This document shows, one piece after another, positions 26,778-34,961 of a DNA stretch of 64,000 bases. The DNA is from Lysinibacillus sp. FSL M8-0337. GTDB taxonomy: Bacteria > Bacillota > Bacilli > Bacillales_A > Planococcaceae. The notes under the pieces are model-generated. The model saw nothing but the letters and a program-made list of their open reading frames with translations. It had not been told where the DNA came from and searched no databases. Every line of letters begins with the position of its first letter. The first letter of the stretch is position 1. The DNA lies in contig NZ_CP151996.1 in NCBI RefSeq assembly GCF_038593855.1, forward strand, positions 124,001-188,000. Direction: 5' to 3'. The translations under genes were made by a program, and so were the position numbers.

Positions 26778-27341
26778 CTAAATCTGTTTCACCATATGAT
26801 GGAAAGGTTCGTCTATGATGGACCATGGTTCAGTAATTACAAAGCCCATACGTTCATATAAGCGACGAGCATCTTCTTTTTGCGTTTCAACATTCAGTGA
26901 TAATTTTGTAAAGCCTCGTTGTTTTGTTTGCTCAATGGCGAATTGGATTAATAGTGTACCGATTCCTTTACCACGAGCCTCTGGTGCTACACAAACTGTA
27001 TCAATATAATATTCATCTTGATGCGCCTCTTGATCGATGGTGATCGAAGGAGCATTTTTCTCTTCAAGCCATTTTACAAGATTGGCATCCATTTGAATGG
27101 CTTGTTCACCATTGTAGTAAACAAGAATGCCCAATATTTGTTCATCTTCCACAGCAACAAAAGTATTTAAATAAGAGTGTCTGTTGTCTTCACGCTTGAA
27201 GAGGACCGTTAGTTCTTGTTCAATCATTGAAGCTGTCTGTTCTCCTGTTAAACGGTTGGCAATCTCACCAATCGCATCAATAATTAGTGGCACAACGGCA
27301 CTGGCATCCTGTGGTTGTGCTTGTCGAATTGTAATACTCAT
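26778..27341 (-). CDS. GNAT-family N-acetyltransferase
   Basis: 187 residues. The acetyl-CoA site is VCVAPEARGKGIGTLLIQFA, with the following LNVETQKEDARRLYERMGF typical of GNAT enzymes. Starts MSITIRQAQPQDA, with ribosome site GGTAGGGA. The acceptor substrate cannot be told from sequence. It is the first gene of a two-gene unit with the EamA transporter, which may move the same compound. Confidence 0.9.
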   Translation of the reverse strand: MSITIRQAQPQDASAVVPLIIDAIGEIANRLTGEQTASMIEQELTVLFKREDNRHSYLNTFVAVEDEQILGILVYYNGEQAIQMDANLVKWLEEKNAPSITIDQEAHQDEYYIDTVCVAPEARGKGIGTLLIQFAIEQTKQRGFTKLSLNVETQKEDARRLYERMGFVITEPWSIIDEPFHHMVKQI

Positions 27342-27786
27342 TGTTAAAATCCCTACCTTTCTATAGGCAAGTATAACAAAGATAGATGATGTCTCAAGCT
27401 TTTGAAATATTCGCTACTTTATATTTAGCAAATAGTATGGCTATGGATAGACGTTGTGGTCGGTGCTTTCCGCTCAGCACAACCCTTGCAGACGCTAGGA
27501 TTCCCTCGTCTTACGAACTATACGACGATACCGGCATTGGCGACAGGAAAAAAATATAATCGTTAGAAGAATAAAACAGAAAAATGTTTCAAATAAAATA
27601 TAGAAACCACTGCCGTTGGTTGCCTTTACGGGCGGGTTTTCCTTCTTTGGATGGCCAAATTGAGCTAAAGAAGTTGTGCTGACATAAATGATGTATGTCT
27701 TTCATTATTTTTCCGAAAGTTTAAAACTTTATTGGAATTCAACTTTCATGTTAATCTAGAATGAATAGACTTTCGGGGGGACTACA
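27342..27786. other. Non-coding interval with a dispersed-repeat remnant
   Basis: 445 bp with no supported gene. Positions 27460-27480 are 21 bases identical, in reverse orientation, to 34762-34782 inside the nested repeat after the MFS gene; CGTTGT at 27451 also matches. This looks like a decayed copy of a Bacillaceae intergenic repeat. The right end holds the promoter and a GGGGGG ribosome site for the PfkB gene. Confidence 0.5.
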
Positions 27787-28737
27787 ATGACAAAGGAAGA
27801 TAAGGATTATATTTTAGTCTATGGAGATGCTTTTATTGACTATATTGCTGATGATGTAACGAATACATCTTTTACTAAATATATGGGTGGCGCAACGGTA
27901 AATGTGGCTGCAGGCATTAGCCGTATCGGTGCTCCATCTGCGCTAATTACGATTACAGGAGATGACGAAGGCTCACAATTTGTCCGAGATGGCCTTGCAC
28001 AAGAAGGCGTGAACCTCGATTTTGCGGTATTTAACCCTGCAAAACGTGTAAGTGGTGTATACGTACATTTAACAGAAGCATGTGAGCGAATTTTCAAAGA
28101 TTATGTCGATGAGACACCCGATTTACAGGTGGAAGCAACACAATTAAATGAAGCGGCCTTTAAACATGCTTCTGCTCTCATTGTGTGCTCAGGCACAATG
28201 TTCCATCCAACTGCACTTGCAACGACTAGTGCTGCTGTTGATATGGCAAAGGAAAAAGGTGCTATTATCGCAATGGATGCCAACATTCGACCTTTGCGTT
28301 GGAGCAGTGAAGAAATTTGTCGTGAGACTATTACTTCTTTCTTTGAAAATGTAGATATTTTAAAAGTCACGGATGATGAGTTATTTTTCTTAACAGAGAC
28401 GACTACTTTAGCAGAAGGTATTGAACAATTAAACAGTTATTTAGTGCCGATTATTTTAGTAACTGTAGGGGAAGAGGGCACGTATGCAGTATTAAACGGT
28501 GAGGTTATACATGTACCGACCGAGAAAGTTGTGCCAGTGGACACTACGGGTGCGGGAGATGCATTTATGGCAGGCGTTCTGCGCGATGTCCATTACAACG
28601 GTTTACCAACAACGGAAGAGGAGCTAGTTCGTTGTGTGAGCTTTGGTAATCGCTTAGGTGCGATGGCAGCGACAAAGCCAGGTGCGTTAACTGCGTTACC
28701 GTATTATGAAGATATCAAACATTTATTAGAGAAATAA
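27787..28737 (+). CDS. PfkB-family carbohydrate kinase (fructokinase-like)
   Basis: 316 residues of the ribokinase fold. The N-terminal substrate region is YGDAFIDYI and YMGGATVNVAAGISRIG. The C-terminal PfkB signature is DTTGAGDAFMAGVL with catalytic Asp. VDILKVTDDELFFLT and ILVTVGEEGTYAVLNG are typical of fructokinases. The exact sugar is not certain. A small phosphatase gene follows within 20 bp and is presumably in the same operon. The start follows TCGGGGGGAC. Confidence 0.9.
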   Translation: MTKEDKDYILVYGDAFIDYIADDVTNTSFTKYMGGATVNVAAGISRIGAPSALITITGDDEGSQFVRDGLAQEGVNLDFAVFNPAKRVSGVYVHLTEACERIFKDYVDETPDLQVEATQLNEAAFKHASALIVCSGTMFHPTALATTSAAVDMAKEKGAIIAMDANIRPLRWSSEEICRETITSFFENVDILKVTDDELFFLTETTTLAEGIEQLNSYLVPIILVTVGEEGTYAVLNGEVIHVPTEKVVPVDTTGAGDAFMAGVLRDVHYNGLPTTEEELVRCVSFGNRLGAMAATKPGALTALPYYEDIKHLLEK

Positions 28738-28757
28738 GAGTTCGGAGCGTGCATAGG

Positions 28758-29192
28758 ATGGAAAAAAACTATGATGTGTTAGTGAAAGATCGATTATTTT
28801 TTGGTGGTGCGCAGGATGCTGAAGCGGCTTATTCAAATGAGCAGGTAGATGTTGTCATTGATGTTCGAGTAAATGGATTAACTGAACTAGAACAGCAAGC
28901 AGCACACTATAACTACAACCATCTGCCTATCGCTGATGAAGAAGCACAAGTAGCTCAATCTATTGACGCAGTAGCGAAAAAAATAGTCGCTGCCTACGAA
29001 TCTGGACAGAAGGTTTACTTCCATTGTGGAAGTGGGGGTGGACGAGCAGGTGTAGCTGCAACGGCTGTGTTAATGGAACTTGGCTTAGCTGATTCTTTGG
29101 AGGAAGCGGAGGTAGCCGTTAAAAAGGCTCGTTCCCAAGTAACGATACGCCCAAATATGGCTACTGCTTTAAAGAAATTGTATGAAAAGTAG
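28758..29192 (+). CDS. Dual-specificity/tyrosine phosphatase-like protein
   Basis: 144 residues. The P-loop FHCGSGGGRAG fits the HCx5R active site of cysteine phosphatases, with a general-acid candidate in ADEEAQ. It starts KNYDVLVKDRLFFGGAQDAEAA, like small bacterial DSPs of the TIGR01244/DSPc group. The ATG at 28758 is chosen, since the longer frame's GTG (28749) abuts the GGAG site. Lying directly behind a sugar kinase, it may act on a sugar phosphate rather than a protein; that is inference. Confidence 0.8.
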   Translation: MEKNYDVLVKDRLFFGGAQDAEAAYSNEQVDVVIDVRVNGLTELEQQAAHYNYNHLPIADEEAQVAQSIDAVAKKIVAAYESGQKVYFHCGSGGGRAGVAATAVLMELGLADSLEEAEVAVKKARSQVTIRPNMATALKKLYEK

Positions 29193-29252
29193 TGCTATCA
29201 ACATTAGCATCAAAATGATATCGTCTTACGAAACAAATCTATATGTAAACGC

Positions 29253-29284
29253 AGCCTACCATGTTCAAATGGTGGGCTTTTTAT
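29253..29284 (+). terminator. Terminator after the phosphatase gene
   Basis: AGCCTACCAT pairs with ATGGTGGGCT (one G-T pair), followed by TTTTT. The next ~150 bp (29285-29440) show nothing that I recognise. Confidence 0.85.
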
Positions 29285-29448
29285 AATTTATAATAAATTT
29301 AAGTAACTGCGGTATGACTAATTTGTAGGTAAGTCAGATATACAAGTTACAGTCCTGCCAGAGCCGTCTCAGCCGTACTTGAGACATCTACCGAAATCCA
29401 CGCTTTCTTGATTTAGCGCCTAGTGAAAAATTTACAGCAAGATAAAAA

Positions 29449-29496
29449 TTGTTATATACATATTATAACAAAATTGTTATAGTTATATTAGAACAA
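29449..29496. promoter_or_regulatory. Two tandem YtrA-type operators before the PLDc_N/ABC operon
   Basis: Site 1 (29449-29471): TTGTTATA-N7-TATAACAA, perfect. Site 2 (29474-29496): TTGTTATA-N7-TAGAACAA, one mismatch. Arms and the 7-bp spacer are the same as in the palindrome before the GntR gene at 6483-6513. The sites are 25 bp apart and end 20 bp before the ATG at 29517. Confidence 0.75.
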
Positions 29497-29516
29497 ATGG
29501 CGAGGTGGTTTGGAAG

Positions 29517-29717
29517 ATGGAGGAATTAGCAAATATCCCTTGGGCGGTAATAGCGCCACTAATCGGCGTACAAATTATTTTAGTCATTGTTGCATTAATT
29601 GATCTTAGTAAAATTCATGCAACGAATGGACCGAAAATTTTATGGGTATTGATAATATTATTTATTAATCTACTTGGACCAATAGCATATTTTATCGTTG
29701 GGAGAAAACAATCATGA
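29517..29717 (+). CDS. PLDc_N-family small membrane protein (YxlE-like)
   Basis: 66 residues: two hydrophobic helices (AVIAPLIGVQIILVIVALID and ILWVLIILFINLLGPIAYFI) joined by LSKIHATNGPK, ending GRKQS. This is the PLDc_N family, as in YxlE of the Bacillus sigY operon, where it accompanies the YxlF/YxlG ABC transporter. It overlaps the ATPase gene by four bases. The start is ATG 29517; the GTG at 29505 lies inside the GAGGTGG ribosome site. Regulated, by inference, from the double operator just upstream. Confidence 0.85.
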   Translation: MEELANIPWAVIAPLIGVQIILVIVALIDLSKIHATNGPKILWVLIILFINLLGPIAYFIVGRKQS

Positions 29718-30607
29718 CTACATTACTACAGGTAACAGGGTTGACGAAGCGTTTTGCTGAAAAAACTGTAGTGGATGCCATTGATTTTGTTCTGGAAGAG
29801 CATACCTCTACAGCGTTAATTGGACCAAATGGAGCAGGAAAGACAACAACCTTATCCATGTTAACAGGTTTATTAAGACCCTCTTTCGGAAGTGTAAATA
29901 TGGTGGGGGGAGATTTACGAGCAAATATTGGGTTTTTACCGCAATATCCACAATTTCATCCGTGGTTAAGTGCATTAGAGTTTACGGAAATGGTTGCGAA
30001 GTTAAGCGGTGTATCCGCTAAAAAGGCAAAGCAGGAAGCTCAAAAAACATTAGAATTTGTCGGCTTAGGAAATGATCTTCATAAAAAAATTGCAACGTTT
30101 TCCGGTGGGATGAAACAACGGTTAGGTATTTCCCAGGCAATTGTCCATAAGCCTAAACTACTGTTGTTAGATGAACCAGTATCTGCTTTAGACCCTGTTG
30201 GACGTAGGGAAGTACTTGATTTATTAAAAGGTTTACAGCAGCAGACGACGATTTTATATTCCACACATATTTTAAATGATGCGGAAGAGATGACAGACCA
30301 GTTATTATTTTTGCGTGATGGCAAACTTGTCGAACAAGGGACATTACGTGAAGTACGCCAACGTTATGATGAGCCAAATTATGTAGTAGAGTTTAGCACA
30401 GTGGAAGAGGCGCAGTATTTTGTCAGTCAATCTACATTTAAATGTACAGTCAATGGTTGCTATGTGTCTGTAGCCATTCAAGAAGATAAACCGAGCATGC
30501 AGCAATTGCTTGAAAGCCTTACTGCTTATCCGTATTTAGTGCGAAATGTTGCACGTCAAACGGCATCGCTCGAAGAAATTTTTATGAAGGTGGCGAAACG
30601 AGTATGA
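29714..30607 (+). CDS. ABC transporter ATPase (YxlF-like)
   Basis: 297 residues: Walker A GPNGAGKTTTLSML, signature FSGGMKQRLGISQAI, Walker B LLLLDEPVSALDPVGR and switch STHILNDAEEM. The C-terminal ~80 residues are typical of ABC-2 exporter ATPases. It overlaps both neighbours by four bases (ATGA at each end), so the three genes form one translationally coupled unit. The homologous Bacillus unit is linked to envelope stress; here no sigma factor is present and control seems to be by a GntR repressor. Confidence 0.93.
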   Translation: MTTLLQVTGLTKRFAEKTVVDAIDFVLEEHTSTALIGPNGAGKTTTLSMLTGLLRPSFGSVNMVGGDLRANIGFLPQYPQFHPWLSALEFTEMVAKLSGVSAKKAKQEAQKTLEFVGLGNDLHKKIATFSGGMKQRLGISQAIVHKPKLLLLDEPVSALDPVGRREVLDLLKGLQQQTTILYSTHILNDAEEMTDQLLFLRDGKLVEQGTLREVRQRYDEPNYVVEFSTVEEAQYFVSQSTFKCTVNGCYVSVAIQEDKPSMQQLLESLTAYPYLVRNVARQTASLEEIFMKVAKRV

Positions 30608-31386
30608 GTGGTATGAACGTACTTCTTCAGAAGGAATTCCGAGAAGCGTGGCGTAGTAGAAAGTTTTTATGGATTCCACTTGTTTTCGCACTTTTAGGTA
30701 TGAGTGAACCACTAACTAACTATTATATGATGGATATTCTAGAAGCGGTTGGCAATATGCCTGAAGGTTTTGAAATGTTGATGCCAGAATTAGTACCAGC
30801 CGATCTGTTACTTGCAACAATTAGTCAGTTTCAACTAATTGGTTTACTGGTACTGATGGCTTCTTTTGTAGGGGCTATTAGTAAGGAGCGTTCAAATGGA
30901 ACAGCCACCTTATTATATGTACGACCTATTTCATTTGCTTCTTTTTTTATAAGTAAGTTTATTGTGATCAGCGCAGTTGGCTTTGTTAGTATAGTGGCGG
31001 GGTTTACAGCAAGTGTGTACTATACGATTGTGCTGTATGGAACATTTGAAGTTGATACGCTTTTGGCAAGTATCGGTACGTATTTTATATGGGTATTATT
31101 TGTCTTAGCATTAACGTTAATGATGAGCGCTGCATTTAAAACAACTGTTGCGGCAACAGCTGCATTTATTATTATTTTTATTGGTCAAATTATTGATGGG
31201 CTTGTAGGTACGTTTTGGACTATATCACCTTGGAAATTACCACTATACGGTGTTCAGCTTATTCGTGGCACGATGGAGATGCCCGATTATTGGTGGAGCC
31301 TAGTTATGACAGTTGTTCTTATATGTGTGTGTATGAGTATCGGTGTTTTTTCAATGAAGAAAAATGCATCATTGACGAAAATATAA
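30604..31386 (+). CDS. ABC-2 type permease (YxlG-like)
   Basis: 260 residues with about six membrane helices. The N-terminal LLQKEFREAWRSRKFLWIPLVFALL and ISKERSNGTATLLYVRPIS are hallmark ABC-2 permease segments. It pairs with the ATPase at 29714. The substrate is unknown. A terminator follows. Confidence 0.9.
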   Translation: MSGMNVLLQKEFREAWRSRKFLWIPLVFALLGMSEPLTNYYMMDILEAVGNMPEGFEMLMPELVPADLLLATISQFQLIGLLVLMASFVGAISKERSNGTATLLYVRPISFASFFISKFIVISAVGFVSIVAGFTASVYYTIVLYGTFEVDTLLASIGTYFIWVLFVLALTLMMSAAFKTTVAATAAFIIIFIGQIIDGLVGTFWTISPWKLPLYGVQLIRGTMEMPDYWWSLVMTVVLICVCMSIGVFSMKKNASLTKI

Positions 31387-31436
31387 CTGGCTTTCTTGTT
31401 ATTCTTCACTTCTAAAAGGGAGACGCTTTTAAAAAT

Positions 31437-31481
31437 GAAAAATCCACGTAGACTTTTGCAGGAAGTCTAGTGGATTTTTTC
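31437..31481 (+). terminator. Terminator of the PLDc_N/ABC operon
   Basis: AAAATCCACGTAGACTT pairs with AAGTCTAGTGGATTTT (one bulge), then TTTT. The following 250 bp (to 31741) hold only the AT-rich upstream region of the CBS gene; a TTGTCA box at about 31693 may be its -35. Confidence 0.85.
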
Positions 31482-31741
31482 TATTTAGAAAGAAAACTAC
31501 TTGTGTTATTGAGCGCAGCGTCTAAATAACAGCGTGATAAGGCGTGTTAAATTGTTGATTGGGAGAGGTGTTCCTTTGAAGTAAACATTTTGACGCAATA
31601 GTTATTTTCTTAGTTTAACGCATGATTTATTGCATGAACTTTTCTTGGAATATCCATAACTTAGGAATATAATGTAGCTATAACTCAATATTTGTCAAAT
31701 AACTCAAAAAATATAAACTATTGCTATGGTAGGTGATAAGA

Positions 31742-32449
31742 TTGGTTACTACTCAAAATTCTGATCGCTTTCTAACGGCATTTAATCGAATTGACCATAG
31801 GCTAAGAGATATTATTGGTGCAAAAGATTTTATGCCATTTTACCGTTTGGTAGATCAGGCGAAGAAAAAGGATGTATTGGTACGTAAATATGAGGATGAT
31901 TTACGGTCCTATGCCGATTTACGCAATGCCATTGTCCACCATCGTACATCTATGGAATATGTAATTGCAGAACCGCATGTAGATGTCGTAGAGCGCATTG
32001 AATATATGGACGCTACGCTGGCAAAACCAACACTTGTAGGACAAATGTTCCAAAAAAAGGTGCTGGTCTTTCAAGAAAATGATTCTTTAAAGCATGTATT
32101 AAAAGTGATTCGTAGTCGGAAATTCACTCAATTTCCGGTTTACAATAAAACACAATTTAAAGGTCTCGTGACGACTGTTGGTATTACTAACTGGCTTGCA
32201 TCTGTCATGGGAGGCAATCATGTACCGAGGCACGTTCCTACATTGCATGATATATTATTACACGAAAAAAATAGAGTGAATTACAAATTTGTGAGTAGAT
32301 ACATAACGATTTATGAGGCAGAGGAAATATTTAAGCAAGGTGTGGAGAGAGGAAGACGTTTTGAAGCGTTGTTGATTACAGAGCACGGCAAAACACACCA
32401 AAAACTGATTGGTATTATTACACCATTGGATATAATGCAAGTAGAATAG
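31742..32449 (+). CDS. CBS-pair protein with HEPN-like N-terminal helices
   Basis: 235 residues. The first ~85 are helical and contain YADLRNAIVHHR, an R-x4-H motif like HEPN domains. Residues ~95-235 form two CBS motifs (MFQKKVLVFQENDSLKHVLKVI; ITIYEAEEIFKQG), ending LIGIITPLDIM. CBS pairs bind adenine nucleotides, c-di-AMP in some Bacillales proteins. The TTG at 31742 is used because the frame's GTG (31733) lies inside the AGGTGAT ribosome site. A monocistronic gene, convergent with yetF. Confidence 0.75.
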   Translation: MVTTQNSDRFLTAFNRIDHRLRDIIGAKDFMPFYRLVDQAKKKDVLVRKYEDDLRSYADLRNAIVHHRTSMEYVIAEPHVDVVERIEYMDATLAKPTLVGQMFQKKVLVFQENDSLKHVLKVIRSRKFTQFPVYNKTQFKGLVTTVGITNWLASVMGGNHVPRHVPTLHDILLHEKNRVNYKFVSRYITIYEAEEIFKQGVERGRRFEALLITEHGKTHQKLIGIITPLDIMQVE

Positions 32450-32450
32450 G

Positions 32451-32485
32451 CAAGACGAAACAAGCTTAAGGGCTTGACCGTCTCG
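32451..32485. terminator. Shared hairpin between convergent genes
   Basis: GCAAGACGAAACAAGC and GGGCTTGACCGTCTCGC are imperfectly complementary around TTAA. It overlaps the last codons of the reverse-strand DUF421 gene and may end transcription from both sides. Confidence 0.55.
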
Positions 32486-33191
32486 CTTTATCTTTTAGAC
32501 TGACATATAAAGAGCCATTCGCTTGAACTTGTGCAAAAAAGACATCTTCGTAAGTTTGGACATTTTGTTTTTTTAATTTTTTCATAACCCAATCTTCGGT
32601 TAATTCAAGTTCGACGATATTTTCTTTTATCAGTTGTCCATCGGAAATGACTTCTGTTGGTAAATAGGTAGGCGGTGTAACATCTGCCTTTACATCTTGT
32701 TTTGTAGCGGGCTGCTCTGTAGGCTTAGCCAATACACTTAAATTACCCGTAGTCTCCAGTATGGCATATTGGACATCTTGCACGGAAAATACAGCTTGTT
32801 CACGTAACATCATCGTTAACTCATCCGTGTGTAAACGATTTTTCTTGAGTGCAGATTCTAAAATAAGCCCATTTTGAATAACAATAGTAGGCTTATCGTC
32901 AATCAGCACACGCGCCTTTTTAGACTTAATGGTAATAATGGTCATAAGATACGTTAAAACGCTCCACCAAATTAATGCAATAAGTCCCTCTAAAAAAGGT
33001 GTTTCAGACTGTGCTGCAATTTCTGAAGCAATGGATCCGAACGTAATACCTGTTGTATAGTGGAAAAATGTAAGCTGTCCTAGCTGCTTTTTGCCAAGTA
33101 ATCGTGTAACAATGAGTAATGCAAAAAAGGATAGAGTTGCCCTAAGTATCATTTCAAAAACATTGGCGTGAAAAAATTCATCTACAGTCAT
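32466..33191 (-). CDS. YetF-family (DUF421) membrane protein
   Basis: 241 residues: three N-terminal membrane helices followed by a soluble YetF domain with KARVLIDDKPTIVIQNG, LDELTMMLRE-like LHTDELTMMLREQAVF and VQDVQYAILETTGNLSVL. In Bacillus such proteins assemble in spore or vegetative membranes; their activity is unclear. An extended linker (about 30 residues) separates the soluble halves. AAGGAG precedes the ATG at 33191. Confidence 0.9.
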   Translation of the reverse strand: MTVDEFFHANVFEMILRATLSFFALLIVTRLLGKKQLGQLTFFHYTTGITFGSIASEIAAQSETPFLEGLIALIWWSVLTYLMTIITIKSKKARVLIDDKPTIVIQNGLILESALKKNRLHTDELTMMLREQAVFSVQDVQYAILETTGNLSVLAKPTEQPATKQDVKADVTPPTYLPTEVISDGQLIKENIVELELTEDWVMKKLKKQNVQTYEDVFFAQVQANGSLYVSLKDKARRSSP

Positions 33192-33260
33192 ACAACAATC
33201 AACTCCTTAAACTGCTATCGTCGAAGAATAGCTTGTGCAAAAAGAGGAATTGTATGCGAC

Positions 33261-33285
33261 AATTAAATTAAATTAAATTAAATTA
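33261..33285 (+). repeat. Pentanucleotide tandem repeat (AATTA x5)
   Basis: Five perfect AATTA units (25 bp) followed by AAG, 35 bp before the MFS start codon, in the gap between the divergent yetF-type and MFS genes. A change in copy number would alter promoter or leader spacing. Confidence 0.85.
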
Positions 33286-33319
33286 AAGAACCAAATAGAT
33301 AAGGAAGTGTGGTGGTAGC

Positions 33320-34528
33320 ATGAACAAACAAATGACGCATTCTCACAACAACCCGGTATTTCCGATTATGATTGCTATTGCCATTGCCCATCTAATCAAT
33401 GATACAATGCAGGCTGTAATCCCTGCGATGTTTCCAATATTGAAGAGTGAGCTCGGTTTGACCTTTACACAAATCGGGCTTATTTCATTCGTATTAAACA
33501 TGTTTGCTTCTGCCTTACAACCAGTTGTCGGCTATGTCAGTGATAAAAAACCGATGCCCTATGCTTTACCAATAGGAATGATTAGCTCGTTTATAGGTAT
33601 TGCTATTCTAGCCTTTACAGCGCAGTATTGGGTGATACTTGTAGCTGTATTATTTTTAGGTTTTGGCTCAGCTATCTTTCATCCAGAAGGTTCACGCGTA
33701 TCTTTTATGGCAGCAGGTTCTAAACGAGGCCTTGCACAATCAATTTATCAAGTCGGTGGAAACTCTGGACAAGCGCTAGCACCATTAATCAGTGCTTATA
33801 TATTAGATATTTTTGGACAACGCGGAGCGGCATTCGTCTTAATCGCAACAACTTTTGGGATTCTTTTATTGAGTAAAATTGCTAAATGGTATAAGAAGCA
33901 ATTGGAGCAAGAACGGTTAGCAAAGAAAAAACGTACATTGGTATCATCTTTACCACCATTAACAAAGAAACAGGTGGGAATTGCTTTAACATTATTATTT
34001 ACTATTATTTTTGCAAGATCATTTTATACAACAAATATAACAAGTTTTTATGTTTTCTATTTAATGGATCATTATGATGTAAGTCTACGTCTTGGACAAA
34101 TATTAATATTTACTTTTATGGCTTTTGGCGTTGTTGGTACTTTTTTTGGGGGTTCATTATCAGATCGTATTGGACGAAAAAATGTTATTTTACTTTCAGT
34201 TGTCGTGCCGATGCCATTCTGTTTAGCTTTGCCTTATGTACCGCTATGGACTGCAACAATATTTTTAGTCATTATCGGAACATTAATTATGATTAGCTTC
34301 TCTGTAACGGTTGTCTATGCGCAAGAGCTCGTACCAACTAAAATTGGTACAATGGCTGGGCTAACAACTGGCTTTGCATTTGGTATGGGAGCAATTGGTG
34401 CTATTGTTATTGGTGTTTTAATGGATCATAAAGGTATTGATTTTACAATGCTAGTCGTTTCCTTATTACCATTGTTATTACTAGTGGCATTTTTCTTGCC
34501 TAAAGATACACCGGCTTCGGCTTTATAA
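33320..34528 (+). CDS. MFS transporter, fosmidomycin-resistance (Fsr) type
   Basis: 402 residues with 12 predicted membrane helices. The N-terminal IAHLINDTMQAVIPAMFPILK and the first-loop VGYVSDKKPMPYAL match the Fsr/YfnC group. Second-half GGSLSDRIGRKNVILLS is the classic MFS loop motif. Probably a drug or sugar-phosphate exporter; the substrate is not determined by sequence. It is preceded by the AATTA repeat and followed at once by a long nested inverted repeat. Confidence 0.9.
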   Translation: MNKQMTHSHNNPVFPIMIAIAIAHLINDTMQAVIPAMFPILKSELGLTFTQIGLISFVLNMFASALQPVVGYVSDKKPMPYALPIGMISSFIGIAILAFTAQYWVILVAVLFLGFGSAIFHPEGSRVSFMAAGSKRGLAQSIYQVGGNSGQALAPLISAYILDIFGQRGAAFVLIATTFGILLLSKIAKWYKKQLEQERLAKKKRTLVSSLPPLTKKQVGIALTLLFTIIFARSFYTTNITSFYVFYLMDHYDVSLRLGQILIFTFMAFGVVGTFFGGSLSDRIGRKNVILLSVVVPMPFCLALPYVPLWTATIFLVIIGTLIMISFSVTVVYAQELVPTKIGTMAGLTTGFAFGMGAIGAIVIGVLMDHKGIDFTMLVVSLLPLLLLVAFFLPKDTPASAL

Positions 34529-34890
34529 AGGTTGGGCAAAAGAGAAGAAGAGGCTGGGACATAACTAAAAAAATTTAAAGAACAGAGGAAAGGTGTTCAT
34601 AAATTTTTGCTATATGGAGAACTTATCTTTTCTTGCTTTTGCAATAAATAAAAAATTAGAAGTGTTCACTAGTTGTTGGTAGCGGAAGCGGTGACTCCTG
34701 CTCAGAACAGCGCACAATGTAAGACGTAACAGACCGCGCGTTAGCGAGGGTTGCGGCTTACTGTGCTGAGCGGAAAGCACCGCCGTAGCGGACAACAACG
34801 GCGTAGCAAAAAAGTGTTAGATTGACTGCCATCAATCTAACACCTTTTCTCTTTTGTCCCAACCTCTTTTTTGCTATGCCGTTGTTGGCG
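34529..34890. repeat. Nested inverted-repeat element (~360 bp)
   Basis: Outer arms AGGTTGGGCAAAAGAG (34529-34544) and CTCTTTTGTCCCAACCT (34850-34866) are complementary but for one missing base; GAGGCTGGGACA at 34550 is an alternative left arm. Inside, 34672-34799 is a long imperfect palindrome (GTTGTT...AACAAC). A perfect 11-bp hairpin (34814-34843) and an arm pair 34794-34813/34866-34886 follow. There is no coding potential. 34762-34782 recurs at 27460-27480. It starts one base after the MFS stop, so it also acts as its terminator. The rest, 34891-34961, is plain. Confidence 0.6.
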
Positions 34891-34961
34891 GTTAAAATTT
34901 TTAGTTTGTCTTAATTACACAGGGAATATTTTTGCCCCTGCAATATTTAAATAACAGGCAA

